Source of the DNA: Billgrantia aerodenitrificans | Lineage (GTDB): Bacteria > Pseudomonadota > Gammaproteobacteria > Pseudomonadales > Halomonadaceae | DNA length: 64,000 nucleotides | Assembly (NCBI RefSeq): GCF_021404405.1 | Contig: NZ_JABFTV010000008.1 | Location: 62,001-126,000 of the forward strand | Direction of reading: 5' to 3' | Part shown: positions 56,622-64,000 of the stretch, piece by piece | How the letters are laid out: each line of letters starts with the position of its first letter | How positions within the stretch are numbered: position 1 is the first letter of the stretch | Program-made: the position numbers and the translations under genes | The notes under the pieces: model-generated | The model's input: only the letters and a program-made list of their open reading frames with translations | What the model was told of the DNA's origin: nothing | Databases searched by the model: none

Positions 56622-57255
56622 TCTGATCCTGCAGGCGACCCTGGATACGCTCTACATGGTCGCAGTGTCGGGCACCATCTCAGCGCTGCTCGGCGTGCCG
56701 CTGGGCGTGCTGCTGTACGTCACCCGCCCGCGCCAGATCCTGGCCCGCCCGGTGCTCAACCAGGTGCTGGGCATGGTGACCAACATCGGTCGCTCGATCC
56801 CCTTCATCATCCTGATGGTGGCGATCATCCCCTTTACCCGAATGATCGTGGGCACCTCTATCGGCACCAATGCCGCCATCGTGCCGCTGACCATCGCCGC
56901 CATTCCCTTCGTCGCCCGACTGGTGGAAGGTGCACTGAACGAGATCCCACCCGGTCTGGTGGAAGCCGCCCAGTCGATGGGCGCCACGCCGCATCAGGTG
57001 ATCACCAAGGTGCTGCTGCCGGAGGCCCGCGGCGGCATCATCACCGGGCTGACGATCACCATCGTCACCCTGGTGAGCTACTCGGCCATGGCCGGCGCCG
57101 TGGGTGGCGGCGGCCTGGGCGATCTGGGCATTCGTTATGGCTACAACCGCTTCAACCCCACCGTCATGCTGATCACCGTGGCCATTCTGGTGGTCATGGT
57201 GCAGGGCTTCCAGAGCCTCGGGGATTATCTGGTACGCAAATCGGATCGCAAGTGA
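56602..57255 (+). CDS. metI: methionine ABC transporter permease
   Basis: MetI is the membrane subunit of the methionine importer. The 217-residue product has five hydrophobic helices and the permease coupling motif EAAQSMGATPHQVITKVLLPEARGGI. ATG 56602 has GGAGGT 8 bases upstream and overlaps metN; two other in-frame ATGs (56584, 56614) are less well placed. Confidence 0.95.
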
Positions 57256-57280
57256 CGCCACACCCAAGGAGAACGACCCC

Positions 57281-58096
57281 ATGCAAGTGACCCTGACCCG
57301 CCTGTTCGGCGCCGCCACTCTGGCCAGCGCCATTCTGGTTGCCGGCTGCGGCAACGACGACGGCGCGACCGAAACGCGCTCGATCAAGGTAGGCACCATG
57401 TCCGGCCCCGAGTCGGAGGTGATGGAAGTGGCCGTCCAGATCGCCCGCGAGCGCTACGACCTCGAAGTCGAGATCATCGAGTTCACCGACTACGTCTCGC
57501 CCAACGCCGCACTGGCCGACGGCAGCCTGGATGCCAACGCCTTCCAGCACGAGCCCTATCTGCGCAGCATGATCGAAGATCGCGGCTACGACTTGGCCGT
57601 TGCCGGCTACACCTTCGTCTATCCGATCGGCGCCTACTCCGAGCGCCACGACAGCATCGAAGAGCTGCCCGAGCGCGCCATCATCGCCCTGCCCAATGAC
57701 CCCACCAACGGCGGCCGCGCGATGATCCTGATGCACAACGCCGGCCTGATCGAGCTGGACGACCCCGAGAACCTCGAGGCCACCCCGATCAACGTGGTCG
57801 AGAACCCGCTCGGCCTGCGCTTCCGCGAGATCGAGGCCGCTCAGCTGCCGCGCGTGCTGACCGACGTGGACCTCGCCTTCATCAACAATACCTTCGCCCA
57901 GCCCGCCGGGCTGCGCCTGGACGATGCGCTGATTCAGGAAGGCGCCGAGTCTCCCTACGTCAACCTGATCGCGGTACGTGCCGGCGACGAGGAGCGTGAA
58001 GAGATCCAGCAGCTGGTCTCTGCCTACCAGAGCGAAGAGGTGGCCGCCAAGGCACAGGAACTGTTCGATGGTGGCGCCGTGCCCGGCTGGCAGTGA
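57281..58096 (+). CDS. metQ: methionine-binding lipoprotein
   Basis: MetQ is the periplasmic binding component of the importer. The 271-residue precursor has a lipobox LVAGC (lipidated Cys 23) and an NLPA-type domain: IKVGTMSGPESEVMEVAVQIARERYDLEVEIIEFTDYVSPNAALADGSLDANAFQHEPYL. AAGGAG precedes the ATG. Acidic composition fits a halophile exterior. It ends the operon at a strong hairpin. Confidence 0.96.
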   Translation: MQVTLTRLFGAATLASAILVAGCGNDDGATETRSIKVGTMSGPESEVMEVAVQIARERYDLEVEIIEFTDYVSPNAALADGSLDANAFQHEPYLRSMIEDRGYDLAVAGYTFVYPIGAYSERHDSIEELPERAIIALPNDPTNGGRAMILMHNAGLIELDDPENLEATPINVVENPLGLRFREIEAAQLPRVLTDVDLAFINNTFAQPAGLRLDDALIQEGAESPYVNLIAVRAGDEEREEIQQLVSAYQSEEVAAKAQELFDGGAVPGWQ

Positions 58097-58123
58097 TGCC
58101 GCGCTGCGCTTCTGACGAGTGAC

Positions 58124-58152
58124 AACGGGCCGACGCCATGCGTCGGCCCGTT
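58124..58152. terminator. terminator of metNIQ
   Basis: A 13-bp perfect stem AACGGGCCGACGC/GCGTCGGCCCGTT with loop CAT lies 28 bases after metQ and before the convergent small gene. Confidence 0.8.
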
Positions 58153-58171
58153 CGTTTGGCAGGTGCCGGAC

Positions 58172-58471
58172 TCAGCCGATCTTGCGCTCGACCTTGCCGA
58201 TCCGGTCCTCGAGACTCTGATCCTTATCGGTAGCCGTGGCGATACGAATCGCGCTGTCCACCCGTGGCGCACCGCGCTCGTGCAGCACGTCGTGACAGCG
58301 CTGGATCACCTTCATCACCTCTTCCCAGGAACCTTCGATATTGGTCCCGTGGGCATGCAGGCGATACTTGAGCCCAGCCTCCTCTATCACCTCTTCGCAG
58401 GCGGCGATATGAGACGACAGCGAAGCTCCCGCCCCGATCGGGGTCACGTTGACATCGGCAACCACATGCAT
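58172..58471 (-). CDS. MTH1187-family thiamine-binding protein (YkoF/UPF0045 type)
   Basis: The 99-residue product resembles the MTH1187/YqgV family of small oligomeric ferredoxin-fold proteins that bind thiamine or related ligands: VVADVNVTPIGAGASLSSHIAACEEVIEEAGLKYRLHAHGTNIEGSWEEVMKVIQRCHDVLHERGAPRV. The role in cells is unclear. ATG 58471 follows AGGAGG; a TTG at 58477 would be too close to that site. It is divergent from the free methionine sulfoxide reductase gene. Confidence 0.85.
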   Translation of the reverse strand: MHVVADVNVTPIGAGASLSSHIAACEEVIEEAGLKYRLHAHGTNIEGSWEEVMKVIQRCHDVLHERGAPRVDSAIRIATATDKDQSLEDRIGKVERKIG

Positions 58472-58577
58472 ACTCAATCCTCCTGATTGACCTACGGCTT
58501 TCCCTCACCCGAAAGCTAGTGTCGCTCAGCCCATTGTTCAAACCTCTAATCTGTGAGCCGATAGAACAGGAGCACCC

Positions 58578-59060
58578 ATGGCACCAGACATGTCCTATTC
58601 GCTGCTGACCCGTCAGCTCGAGGCCCTGCTCGACAGCCGCGACTGGCTGACCAACAGCGCCCAGACCTGCGCTTTCATCATGCAGCAGGTGCCGGACCTC
58701 AACTGGGTCGGTTTCTACCTGCAGCGCCAGCCCGAGCTGCTCACCCTCGGCCCCTTCCAGGGCAAACCGGCCTGCAACCCCATCCCCTTCAGCAAGGGCG
58801 TGTGTGGCGCCACCGCCAGGAGCCGCCAGACCCAGCGCATCGACGACGTGCACACCATCGCCGACCACATCGCCTGCGATGCGGCGTCGAACGCGGAACT
58901 GGTGGTGCCGATTCTGTGCGGCGAAACGCTGTGGGGCGTGCTGGATCTCGACAGCCCGCTGCGCGGGCGTTTCAGCGCCGCCGATCAGGCGGGCCTGGAA
59001 GCCCTGGTCGAGGTATTCGTCAGATGCAGCGAGCTGCCCGACTTCTCACTCGCCTGGTAA
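58578..59060 (+). CDS. msrC: free methionine-(R)-sulfoxide reductase (GAF domain)
   Basis: The enzyme reduces free L-methionine-(R)-sulfoxide and not protein-bound forms. The 160-residue GAF protein has the three functional cysteines in the family spacing: Cys 66 (KPACNPI), Cys 76 (GVCGATA) and Cys 100 (HIACDAASN), spaced 10 and 24 as in E. coli YebR. AGGAG precedes the ATG. Its location beside metNIQ links import and repair of methionine. Confidence 0.94.
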   Translation: MAPDMSYSLLTRQLEALLDSRDWLTNSAQTCAFIMQQVPDLNWVGFYLQRQPELLTLGPFQGKPACNPIPFSKGVCGATARSRQTQRIDDVHTIADHIACDAASNAELVVPILCGETLWGVLDLDSPLRGRFSAADQAGLEALVEVFVRCSELPDFSLAW

Positions 59061-59105
59061 GCAAAAGCCGTCGGCCCGGGAAAAAAGCCGCAGGTGCCGG
59101 AAAGC

Positions 59106-59139
59106 GAAACGCCCCCTGACAGATGCCAGGGGGCGTTTC
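59106..59139. terminator. bidirectional terminator after msrC and the tRNA genes
   Basis: A 13-bp perfect stem GAAACGCCCCCTG/CAGGGGGCGTTTC with an 8-base loop lies between the convergent msrC and tRNA-Val genes. Confidence 0.8.
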
Positions 59140-59146
59140 GGAATGC

Positions 59147-59223
59147 TGGTAGGACCAAGCGGATTTGAACCGCTGACCTCCACGATGTCAACGTGGCGCT
59201 CTAACCAACTGAGCTATGGTCCT
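59147..59223 (-). tRNA. tRNA-Val(GAC), copy 1 (downstream)
   Basis: On the reverse strand a 77-base gene folds as a tRNA: acceptor AGGACCA/TGGTCCT, D-arm TAGCTCAGTTGGTTAGAGC, anticodon stem CCACG/CGTGG with loop TTGACAT (anticodon GAC, valine), T-arm GCGGTTCAAATCCGC, and an encoded 3' CCA (59149-59147). It differs from the neighbouring copy by one pair in the T stem. Confidence 0.95.
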
Positions 59224-59265
59224 GAAACTATGTGAAACCGTATCGAAAAAGCCGATAGAGAAAGC

Positions 59266-59342
59266 TGGTAGGACCAGGCGGATTTGAACCGCCGACCTCC
59301 ACGATGTCAACGTGGCGCTCTAACCAACTGAGCTATGGTCCT
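59266..59342 (-). tRNA. tRNA-Val(GAC), copy 2 (upstream)
   Basis: A second valine tRNA with anticodon GAC and encoded CCA, nearly identical to the first, lies 42 bases upstream of it in tandem. The two are probably processed from one transcript. Confidence 0.95.
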
Positions 59343-59438
59343 GTGTTCGGCTTTCTCGCTTTTCCGCGTTAACCGCCATTCAAGCTGCGGCAACGGATGC
59401 ATATCTTACCGATATCGCTGGATTTTGCAAGCCTCACA

Positions 59439-60920
59439 CTAGCTTTTTACCCGCTCCACCGCTTCGAGCCAGCCTTGATAGAGTCGCTCCCGTTCGGTTT
59501 CCGGCATGCTGGGCATGAAGCTGCGCTCGCAGCGCCACAGCTCGGCGATCTCCTCCAGATCGCGGTACCAACCGAAGCGCAAACCGGCCATGTAGGCGGC
59601 CCCCAGCGCAGTCGTCTCGAGCACCGTCGGCCGGTCGACCTGGACCCCCAGCATGTCGGCGAGGAACTGTACCAGCCAGGAGTTGGCCACCATGCCGCCG
59701 TCGACGCGCAGGGTTCCCGGCGGCACGCCCATGTCGTCGCTCATGCAGGCTTGCAGGTCGCGGGTCTGATAGCAGACCGCCTGCAGGCCGGCAGCCACGA
59801 TTTCGGCAATTCCGGTGTCGCGAGTCAGGCCGAAGATCGCCCCTCTCGCCTTGGGGTCCCAGTGGGGCGCTCCCAACCCGGTGAAGGCCGGCACCAGATA
59901 GACGCTGTGACCGGCACGGGTCTGCTGGGCCAACGCTTCCGTCTCAGCGGCATCCTTGAACAGTTTCAAGCCGTCGCGCAGCCACTGCACCGCAGCGCCA
60001 GCGACAAAGATGCTGCCCTCCATGGCATAGGTGGTCTTGCCGTCCAGGCGATAGGCCACAGTAGAGAGCAGGCGGTTGCGCGATCTGGCCGGCCTGTCGC
60101 CGGTGTTGACGATCATGAAGCAACCGGTGCCGTAGGTGCTCTTGCCCATGCCGGGCTCGAAGCATGCCTGCCCGACCAGCGCCGCCTGCTGGTCGCCCAC
60201 CACCCCACCGATGGGAAGCTCCGCTCCCAGCCAGCGCGCATCGGTGGTGCCGAAATCTGCGCTGCTGTCGCGCACTTCGGGAAGTAAGCCATGGGGAATC
60301 CTGAACAGCTCGAGCAGCTCGTCGTCCCACTGCTGGGCATGGATATCGAACAGCATGGTGCGCGAGGCGTTGGTGGCATCCGTGGCGTGGACCCGCCCTC
60401 CGGTAAGACGCCACAGCAGAAAGGTGTCCACCGTGCCGAAGGCCAGCTCGCCCCGCTCGGCACGCTCACGCGCCCCTTCCACGTTATCCAGCAGCCAGGC
60501 CAGCTTGGTTGCCGAGAAGTAGGGATCGATCAGCAGTCCCGTGTGCGATTGCACCAGCTCGGCATGTCCTTTTTTCTGCAGCTCGCGGCAGAAATCGGCG
60601 GTGCGTCGGTCCTGCCACACGATGGCATTGTAGAGCGGCTTGCCGGTCGCACGATCCCACAGCAGAGTTGTTTCACGCTGGTTGGTGATACCGACGCCGG
60701 CGATCTCGTCCAGCGCAACGCCCGAACCCTCGACCGCCTCCCGGCAGGTCGCAAGCACCGTGTCCCAGATGTCTTCAGGGTCGTGCTCGACCCAGCCATC
60801 GTGGGGAAAGTGCTGCGGAAACTCGCGCTGCGCAACTCGGATCACATGGCCGCCACGGTCGAAGAGGATGGCGCGCGAACTGGTGGTGCCCTGATCGATG
60901 GCAAGCAGATAGTCGGCCAT
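59439..60920 (-). CDS. glpK: glycerol kinase
   Basis: GlpK phosphorylates glycerol to sn-glycerol 3-phosphate. The 493-residue product has the FGGY-kinase N-terminus [51 protein letters not shown], and the ATP-binding [31 protein letters not shown] and [20 protein letters not shown]. It is divergent from glpR, with GlpR-type sites in between. The glycerol facilitator gene glpF, often beside glpK, is not here. Confidence 0.96.
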   Translation of the reverse strand: MADYLLAIDQGTTSSRAILFDRGGHVIRVAQREFPQHFPHDGWVEHDPEDIWDTVLATCREAVEGSGVALDEIAGVGITNQRETTLLWDRATGKPLYNAIVWQDRRTADFCRELQKKGHAELVQSHTGLLIDPYFSATKLAWLLDNVEGARERAERGELAFGTVDTFLLWRLTGGRVHATDATNASRTMLFDIHAQQWDDELLELFRIPHGLLPEVRDSSADFGTTDARWLGAELPIGGVVGDQQAALVGQACFEPGMGKSTYGTGCFMIVNTGDRPARSRNRLLSTVAYRLDGKTTYAMEGSIFVAGAAVQWLRDGLKLFKDAAETEALAQQTRAGHSVYLVPAFTGLGAPHWDPKARGAIFGLTRDTGIAEIVAAGLQAVCYQTRDLQACMSDDMGVPPGTLRVDGGMVANSWLVQFLADMLGVQVDRPTVLETTALGAAYMAGLRFGWYRDLEEIAELWRCERSFMPSMPETERERLYQGWLEAVERVKS

Positions 60921-60937
60921 GAGTCATCCTGTCACTG

Positions 60938-61006
60938 TATGTTCGTTTATGATCACCAAGAGTACCCGAGTATGTTCGCAATGCTTTACGACTTTCGTAT
61001 AAGCAT
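60938..61006. promoter_or_regulatory. GlpR half-sites between glpK and glpR
   Basis: TATGTTCG occurs twice (60938-60945 and 60971-60978), with related TATGATCA and TTTCGTATAAGCAT sequences nearby. This matches the half-site of the E. coli GlpR operator (ATGTTCG-N-CGAACAT), so GlpR probably controls glpK and itself. Confidence 0.55.
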
Positions 61007-61069
61007 CCCTCGAATACCTGCGCAAGCGTACCGAATCGCTTACACTCGCGTGATCGATAGGGAGCCGTC

Positions 61070-61828
61070 ATGAACCAGCAACAGCGACAAGATGCCATCG
61101 TTGAACTGGTACGCCGCCAGGGCTACGCCAGTATCGAACAGCTGACCGAGCATTTTTCGGTCACGCCACAGACCATACGCCGCGATCTCAACGCTCTGGC
61201 GGAAGAGGGCATGATCCGACGCGTGCACGGCGGCGCCGGGCTCGAATCGAGCACCGTCAACACCGCCTACAGCACGCGCAAGAACCTCAACCTCGAGGCC
61301 AAGCGACGCATCGCCGCTCTGGTGGCAAGCCACATTCCCGATCACGCCTCGCTGTTCATCAATATCGGCACCAGCAACGAGGTGGTCGCCGAGGCGCTAC
61401 TCGATCACCAGGGGCTCGAGGTGATCACCAACAACCTCAATGTGGCGGCAATTCTGCAGCACAAGGAAGATTTCAACGTCATCATCGCCGGCGGCCAGGT
61501 ACGCTCACGCGACGGTGGCATCATCGGCGAGGCCACCATCGATTTCATCAATCAGTTCAAGGTGGACTTCGGCATCATCGGTATCAGCGGTATCGATGAG
61601 GATGGCTCCCTGCTCGAGTTCGATTATCAGGAAGCTCGCGTGGCCCAGGCCATCATCCGCAATTCCCGTCAGGTCTACCTGACCGCGGACCATTCGAAGT
61701 TCCACCGCAACCCCGTCGTGCGGCAGGGCAACATCGCCCAGTTGGATGCGCTGTTCACCGACCGCCAGCCCCCCGAGCGCATCGTTCACCTGATGCAGGT
61801 CAATGACGTCGCCCTGCATATCGCCTGA
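61070..61828 (+). CDS. glpR: glycerol-3-phosphate regulon repressor (DeoR family)
   Basis: GlpR represses glycerol genes and is released by glycerol 3-phosphate. The 252-residue product has the DeoR helix-turn-helix RQDAIVELVRRQGYASIEQLTEHFSVTPQTIRRDLNALAEEGMIRRVHGGAG and the sugar-phosphate domain with VITNNLNVAAIL and IAGGQVRSRDGGIIGEATIDFI. GGGAG precedes the ATG. It lies between its probable targets glpK and glpD. Confidence 0.93.
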   Translation: MNQQQRQDAIVELVRRQGYASIEQLTEHFSVTPQTIRRDLNALAEEGMIRRVHGGAGLESSTVNTAYSTRKNLNLEAKRRIAALVASHIPDHASLFINIGTSNEVVAEALLDHQGLEVITNNLNVAAILQHKEDFNVIIAGGQVRSRDGGIIGEATIDFINQFKVDFGIIGISGIDEDGSLLEFDYQEARVAQAIIRNSRQVYLTADHSKFHRNPVVRQGNIAQLDALFTDRQPPERIVHLMQVNDVALHIA

Positions 61829-61875
61829 GTTGCTCTTTCGATCTCTCCCTTTCGACCTGCCTTACAACTTGCCCC

Positions 61876-61902
61876 GCGCCGACCGAAACGTCGGCGCATT
61901 TT
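61876..61902 (+). terminator. terminator of glpR
   Basis: GCGCCGAC-CGAAAC-GTCGGCGC, an 8-bp perfect stem, is followed by ATTTTCC, 48 bases after the glpR stop. Confidence 0.75.
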
Positions 61903-61915
61903 CCTCCGTGTCTTG

Positions 61916-61955
61916 ATGTTCGATTTCGATTGATCTATGTTCGCTTTCAAACATA
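61916..61955. promoter_or_regulatory. GlpR operators upstream of glpD
   Basis: TATGTTCG-N4-CAAACATA (61936-61955) is a 20-bp near-perfect palindrome of the GlpR type, preceded by a related ATGTTCGATTTCGAT (61916-61930). Both lie 50-90 bases before the glpD start. Confidence 0.65.
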
Positions 61956-62007
61956 CACTGTTTGAAAGCCAGCTCATTGCTGACGCGAGATCGGAGCCTT
62001 TCAGTCC

Positions 62008-63510
62008 ATGGCGCACACGTCGCACCACCTACTCGACCTCTTCATCATCGGCGGCGGCATCAACGGCACGGGCATTGCCAACGATGCTGCCGGGCGCGGC
62101 CTGTCGGTCAGCCTGTGCGAGCAGGGGGACCTGGCCGGCGCCACGTCCTCGGCCAGCAGCAAGTTGATCCATGGTGGATTGCGCTATCTCGAACATCATG
62201 AGTTCCGCCTCGTGGGGGAGGCGCTACGTGAGCGCGAAGTGCTGCTGCACAAGGCGCCGCACATCATCTGGCCGCTGCGTTTCATTCTCCCGCACCGCTC
62301 TCACCTGCGCCCCGCCTGGATGATTCGGGCCGGTCTGTTCCTCTACGACCATCTGGGCAAGCGCAAGATGCTGCCCGGTTCACGCAGCGTTCGTTTCGCT
62401 GCGGATTCGCCCCTGCAGGAAGGCATCAAGCGCGGATTCGAATATTCCGATTGTTGGGTCGATGATGCTCGCCTGGTGGTGCTCAACGCGCTACAGGCAC
62501 GCGAAGGTGGCGCGGAGATTCTGGTGCGCACCCGCTGCATCGGGGCGAAGGAGGAGAACGGCATCTGGCGCATCGAGCTGGAGGACGTCCGCAGCGGCGA
62601 GCGCTTCGAGCGCCAGGCGCGCACCCTGGTCAATGCCGCCGGCCCATGGGTCGAGCGGGTGGTGCGCGAGCAGGCGGCACGTAACTCCCGCTACAGCATC
62701 CGCATGATTCAGGGCAGCCACCTGATCGTGCCGCGGCTGAACGGCGACGACCGTGCCTACATTCTGCAGAACAGCGACCGACGCATCGTGTTCGTCCTCC
62801 CTTACGAGGACGACTTCAGCCTGGTCGGCACCACGGACCGACGCTATGAGGGCGACCCGGCCCAGGCCGCCATCAGTGAAGAAGAGATCGATTACCTGCT
62901 TGGTGTGGTCAATGCTCACTTCCGCCGTCAGCTCCAGCGCAGCGACGTCATCTCGAGCTTCTCCGGCGTACGCCCCCTGTGCGACGACGAATCGGCCGAG
63001 CCTTCGGCCATGACCCGGGACTACACCCTGGCGTTCGACGATCAAGGTGCCCCGCTGCTCTCCGTATTCGGCGGCAAGATCACCACCTATCGCAAGCTGG
63101 CGGAAGCCGCCTTGAAGCAGCTCAAGCCTGTTCTGCCAGCCATGGGGCCGAGCTGGACCGCCGAAGCCGCCCTGCCCGGCGGCGAGATCGGCAATCAGGA
63201 GAATTTCATGGCGCGGCTGCGGCACGACTACCCCTGGCTCGGGGAAGCGCGGACACGGCGCTTCGCGCGTAGTTACGGCAGCCTGTGCCTGCGCTTCCTC
63301 GCAGGCACCCAATGCGAAGAGGACCTGGGCGAACATTTCGGCGCCGGCCTCACCGTCGCCGAAGCCGACTATCTGGTCGACCATGAATGGGCCACCACCG
63401 TCGAGGACATCCTGTGGCGGCGCACCAAGCTGGGCCTGCGGCTGACGCCGCGCCAAGTTGAGCGACTACAGGCACACGTGGAAGCCCACCGACAGGCCCT
63501 GGCCGCCTGA
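62008..63510 (+). CDS. glpD: aerobic glycerol-3-phosphate dehydrogenase
   Basis: This membrane-associated FAD enzyme oxidises glycerol 3-phosphate to dihydroxyacetone phosphate and passes electrons to ubiquinone. The 500-residue product has the FAD motif LFIIGGGINGTGIANDAAGRGLSV, SSASSKLIHGGLRYLEHHEFRLV, the late FSGVRPL and SVFGGKITTYRKLAE. It completes the glycerol route with GlpK and is preceded by GlpR sites. It converges with a fumarase gene one base away. Confidence 0.96.
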   Translation: MAHTSHHLLDLFIIGGGINGTGIANDAAGRGLSVSLCEQGDLAGATSSASSKLIHGGLRYLEHHEFRLVGEALREREVLLHKAPHIIWPLRFILPHRSHLRPAWMIRAGLFLYDHLGKRKMLPGSRSVRFAADSPLQEGIKRGFEYSDCWVDDARLVVLNALQAREGGAEILVRTRCIGAKEENGIWRIELEDVRSGERFERQARTLVNAAGPWVERVVREQAARNSRYSIRMIQGSHLIVPRLNGDDRAYILQNSDRRIVFVLPYEDDFSLVGTTDRRYEGDPAQAAISEEEIDYLLGVVNAHFRRQLQRSDVISSFSGVRPLCDDESAEPSAMTRDYTLAFDDQGAPLLSVFGGKITTYRKLAEAALKQLKPVLPAMGPSWTAEAALPGGEIGNQENFMARLRHDYPWLGEARTRRFARSYGSLCLRFLAGTQCEEDLGEHFGAGLTVAEADYLVDHEWATTVEDILWRRTKLGLRLTPRQVERLQAHVEAHRQALAA

Positions 63511-63511
63511 G

Positions 63512-64000
<489 letters not shown>

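Noticed and set aside
59147..59342. Tandem repeat as possible integration site in tRNA genes
   Set aside because: The repeat is fully explained by two tRNA-Val genes; no integrase or direct-repeat fragment of the tRNA is found nearby.

Overview
The window is a contiguous piece of a GC-rich gammaproteobacterial chromosome. The gene set and order fit Halomonas or a close relative in the Halomonadaceae: AcnB-type aconitase, a PsrA-LexA pair as in pseudomonads, a short H-NS-like protein, Pseudomonas-type lysine, valine and beta-alanine catabolism, and an NhaC-family carrier. The genus is an inference that a 16S or marker-gene search would settle. Coding density is high. There is no prophage, no transposase and no CRISPR array. 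The only mobile-looking DNA is one small non-coding inverted-repeat element.

Layout. 1-13.5 kb: miaE (cut by the window edge), a DUF1289 protein, acnB, an outer-membrane barrel, rraA, a membrane glycerophosphodiesterase, ggt, ppsA with divergent ppsR, and a DUF3750 protein. 13.5-23.3 kb: glutaryl-CoA catabolism (gcdG-gcdH), a MATE pump, a valine-catabolic operon (isobutyryl-CoA dehydrogenase, 3-hydroxyisobutyryl-CoA hydrolase, mmsB), and a divergent LiuR-type MerR regulator with an acyl-CoA synthetase. 23.3-35.6 kb: a LysR regulator with amaB-amaA and an NhaC-family carrier (pipecolate branch of lysine degradation), then bauR/bauA-mmsA (beta-alanine and valine), then a 2-aminoadipate aminotransferase gene one base from hglS. 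Together these cover most steps from lysine through pipecolate to 2-hydroxyglutarate, plus the glutarate branch. 35.8-44.5 kb: hpt, nagZ, L,D-transpeptidase, psrA, lexA, dinB, a CbiM-like permease with purU, an RNase J-like nuclease and a mini H-NS. 44.7-48.2 kb: molybdenum cofactor operon mobA-mobB-moaCD-moaE-moaA, in which moaC and moaD are one reading frame. 48.4-54.3 kb: a XRE-cupin regulator and base salvage (uraA, upp, ung, gpt, apt, NCS2 permease). 54.4-59.1 kb: riboflavin synthase, the methionine importer metNIQ and free methionine-(R)-sulfoxide reductase. 59.1-64 kb: two tRNA-Val(GAC) genes, the glycerol regulon glpK/glpR/glpD, and the 3' part of a class II fumarase gene.

The most notable signal is in the 446-bp gap before metN. 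A consensus-like sigma70 promoter (55296-55324) is followed by a sequence that matches the SAM-II (SAM_alpha) riboswitch at its conserved positions (55341-55421), interrupted by an extra hairpin, and then by a strong intrinsic terminator (55436-55463). The aptamer's 3' GGGTG can pair either with the aptamer loop or with the terminator's CACCC, which suggests a SAM-controlled transcriptional attenuator for methionine import. Other points worth checking are the MoaC-MoaD fusion, the inverted-repeat element that supplies the stop codon of upp, the H-NS-like protein with an AT-hook-like tail, and the NhaC-family carrier as a candidate lysine or pipecolate transporter.
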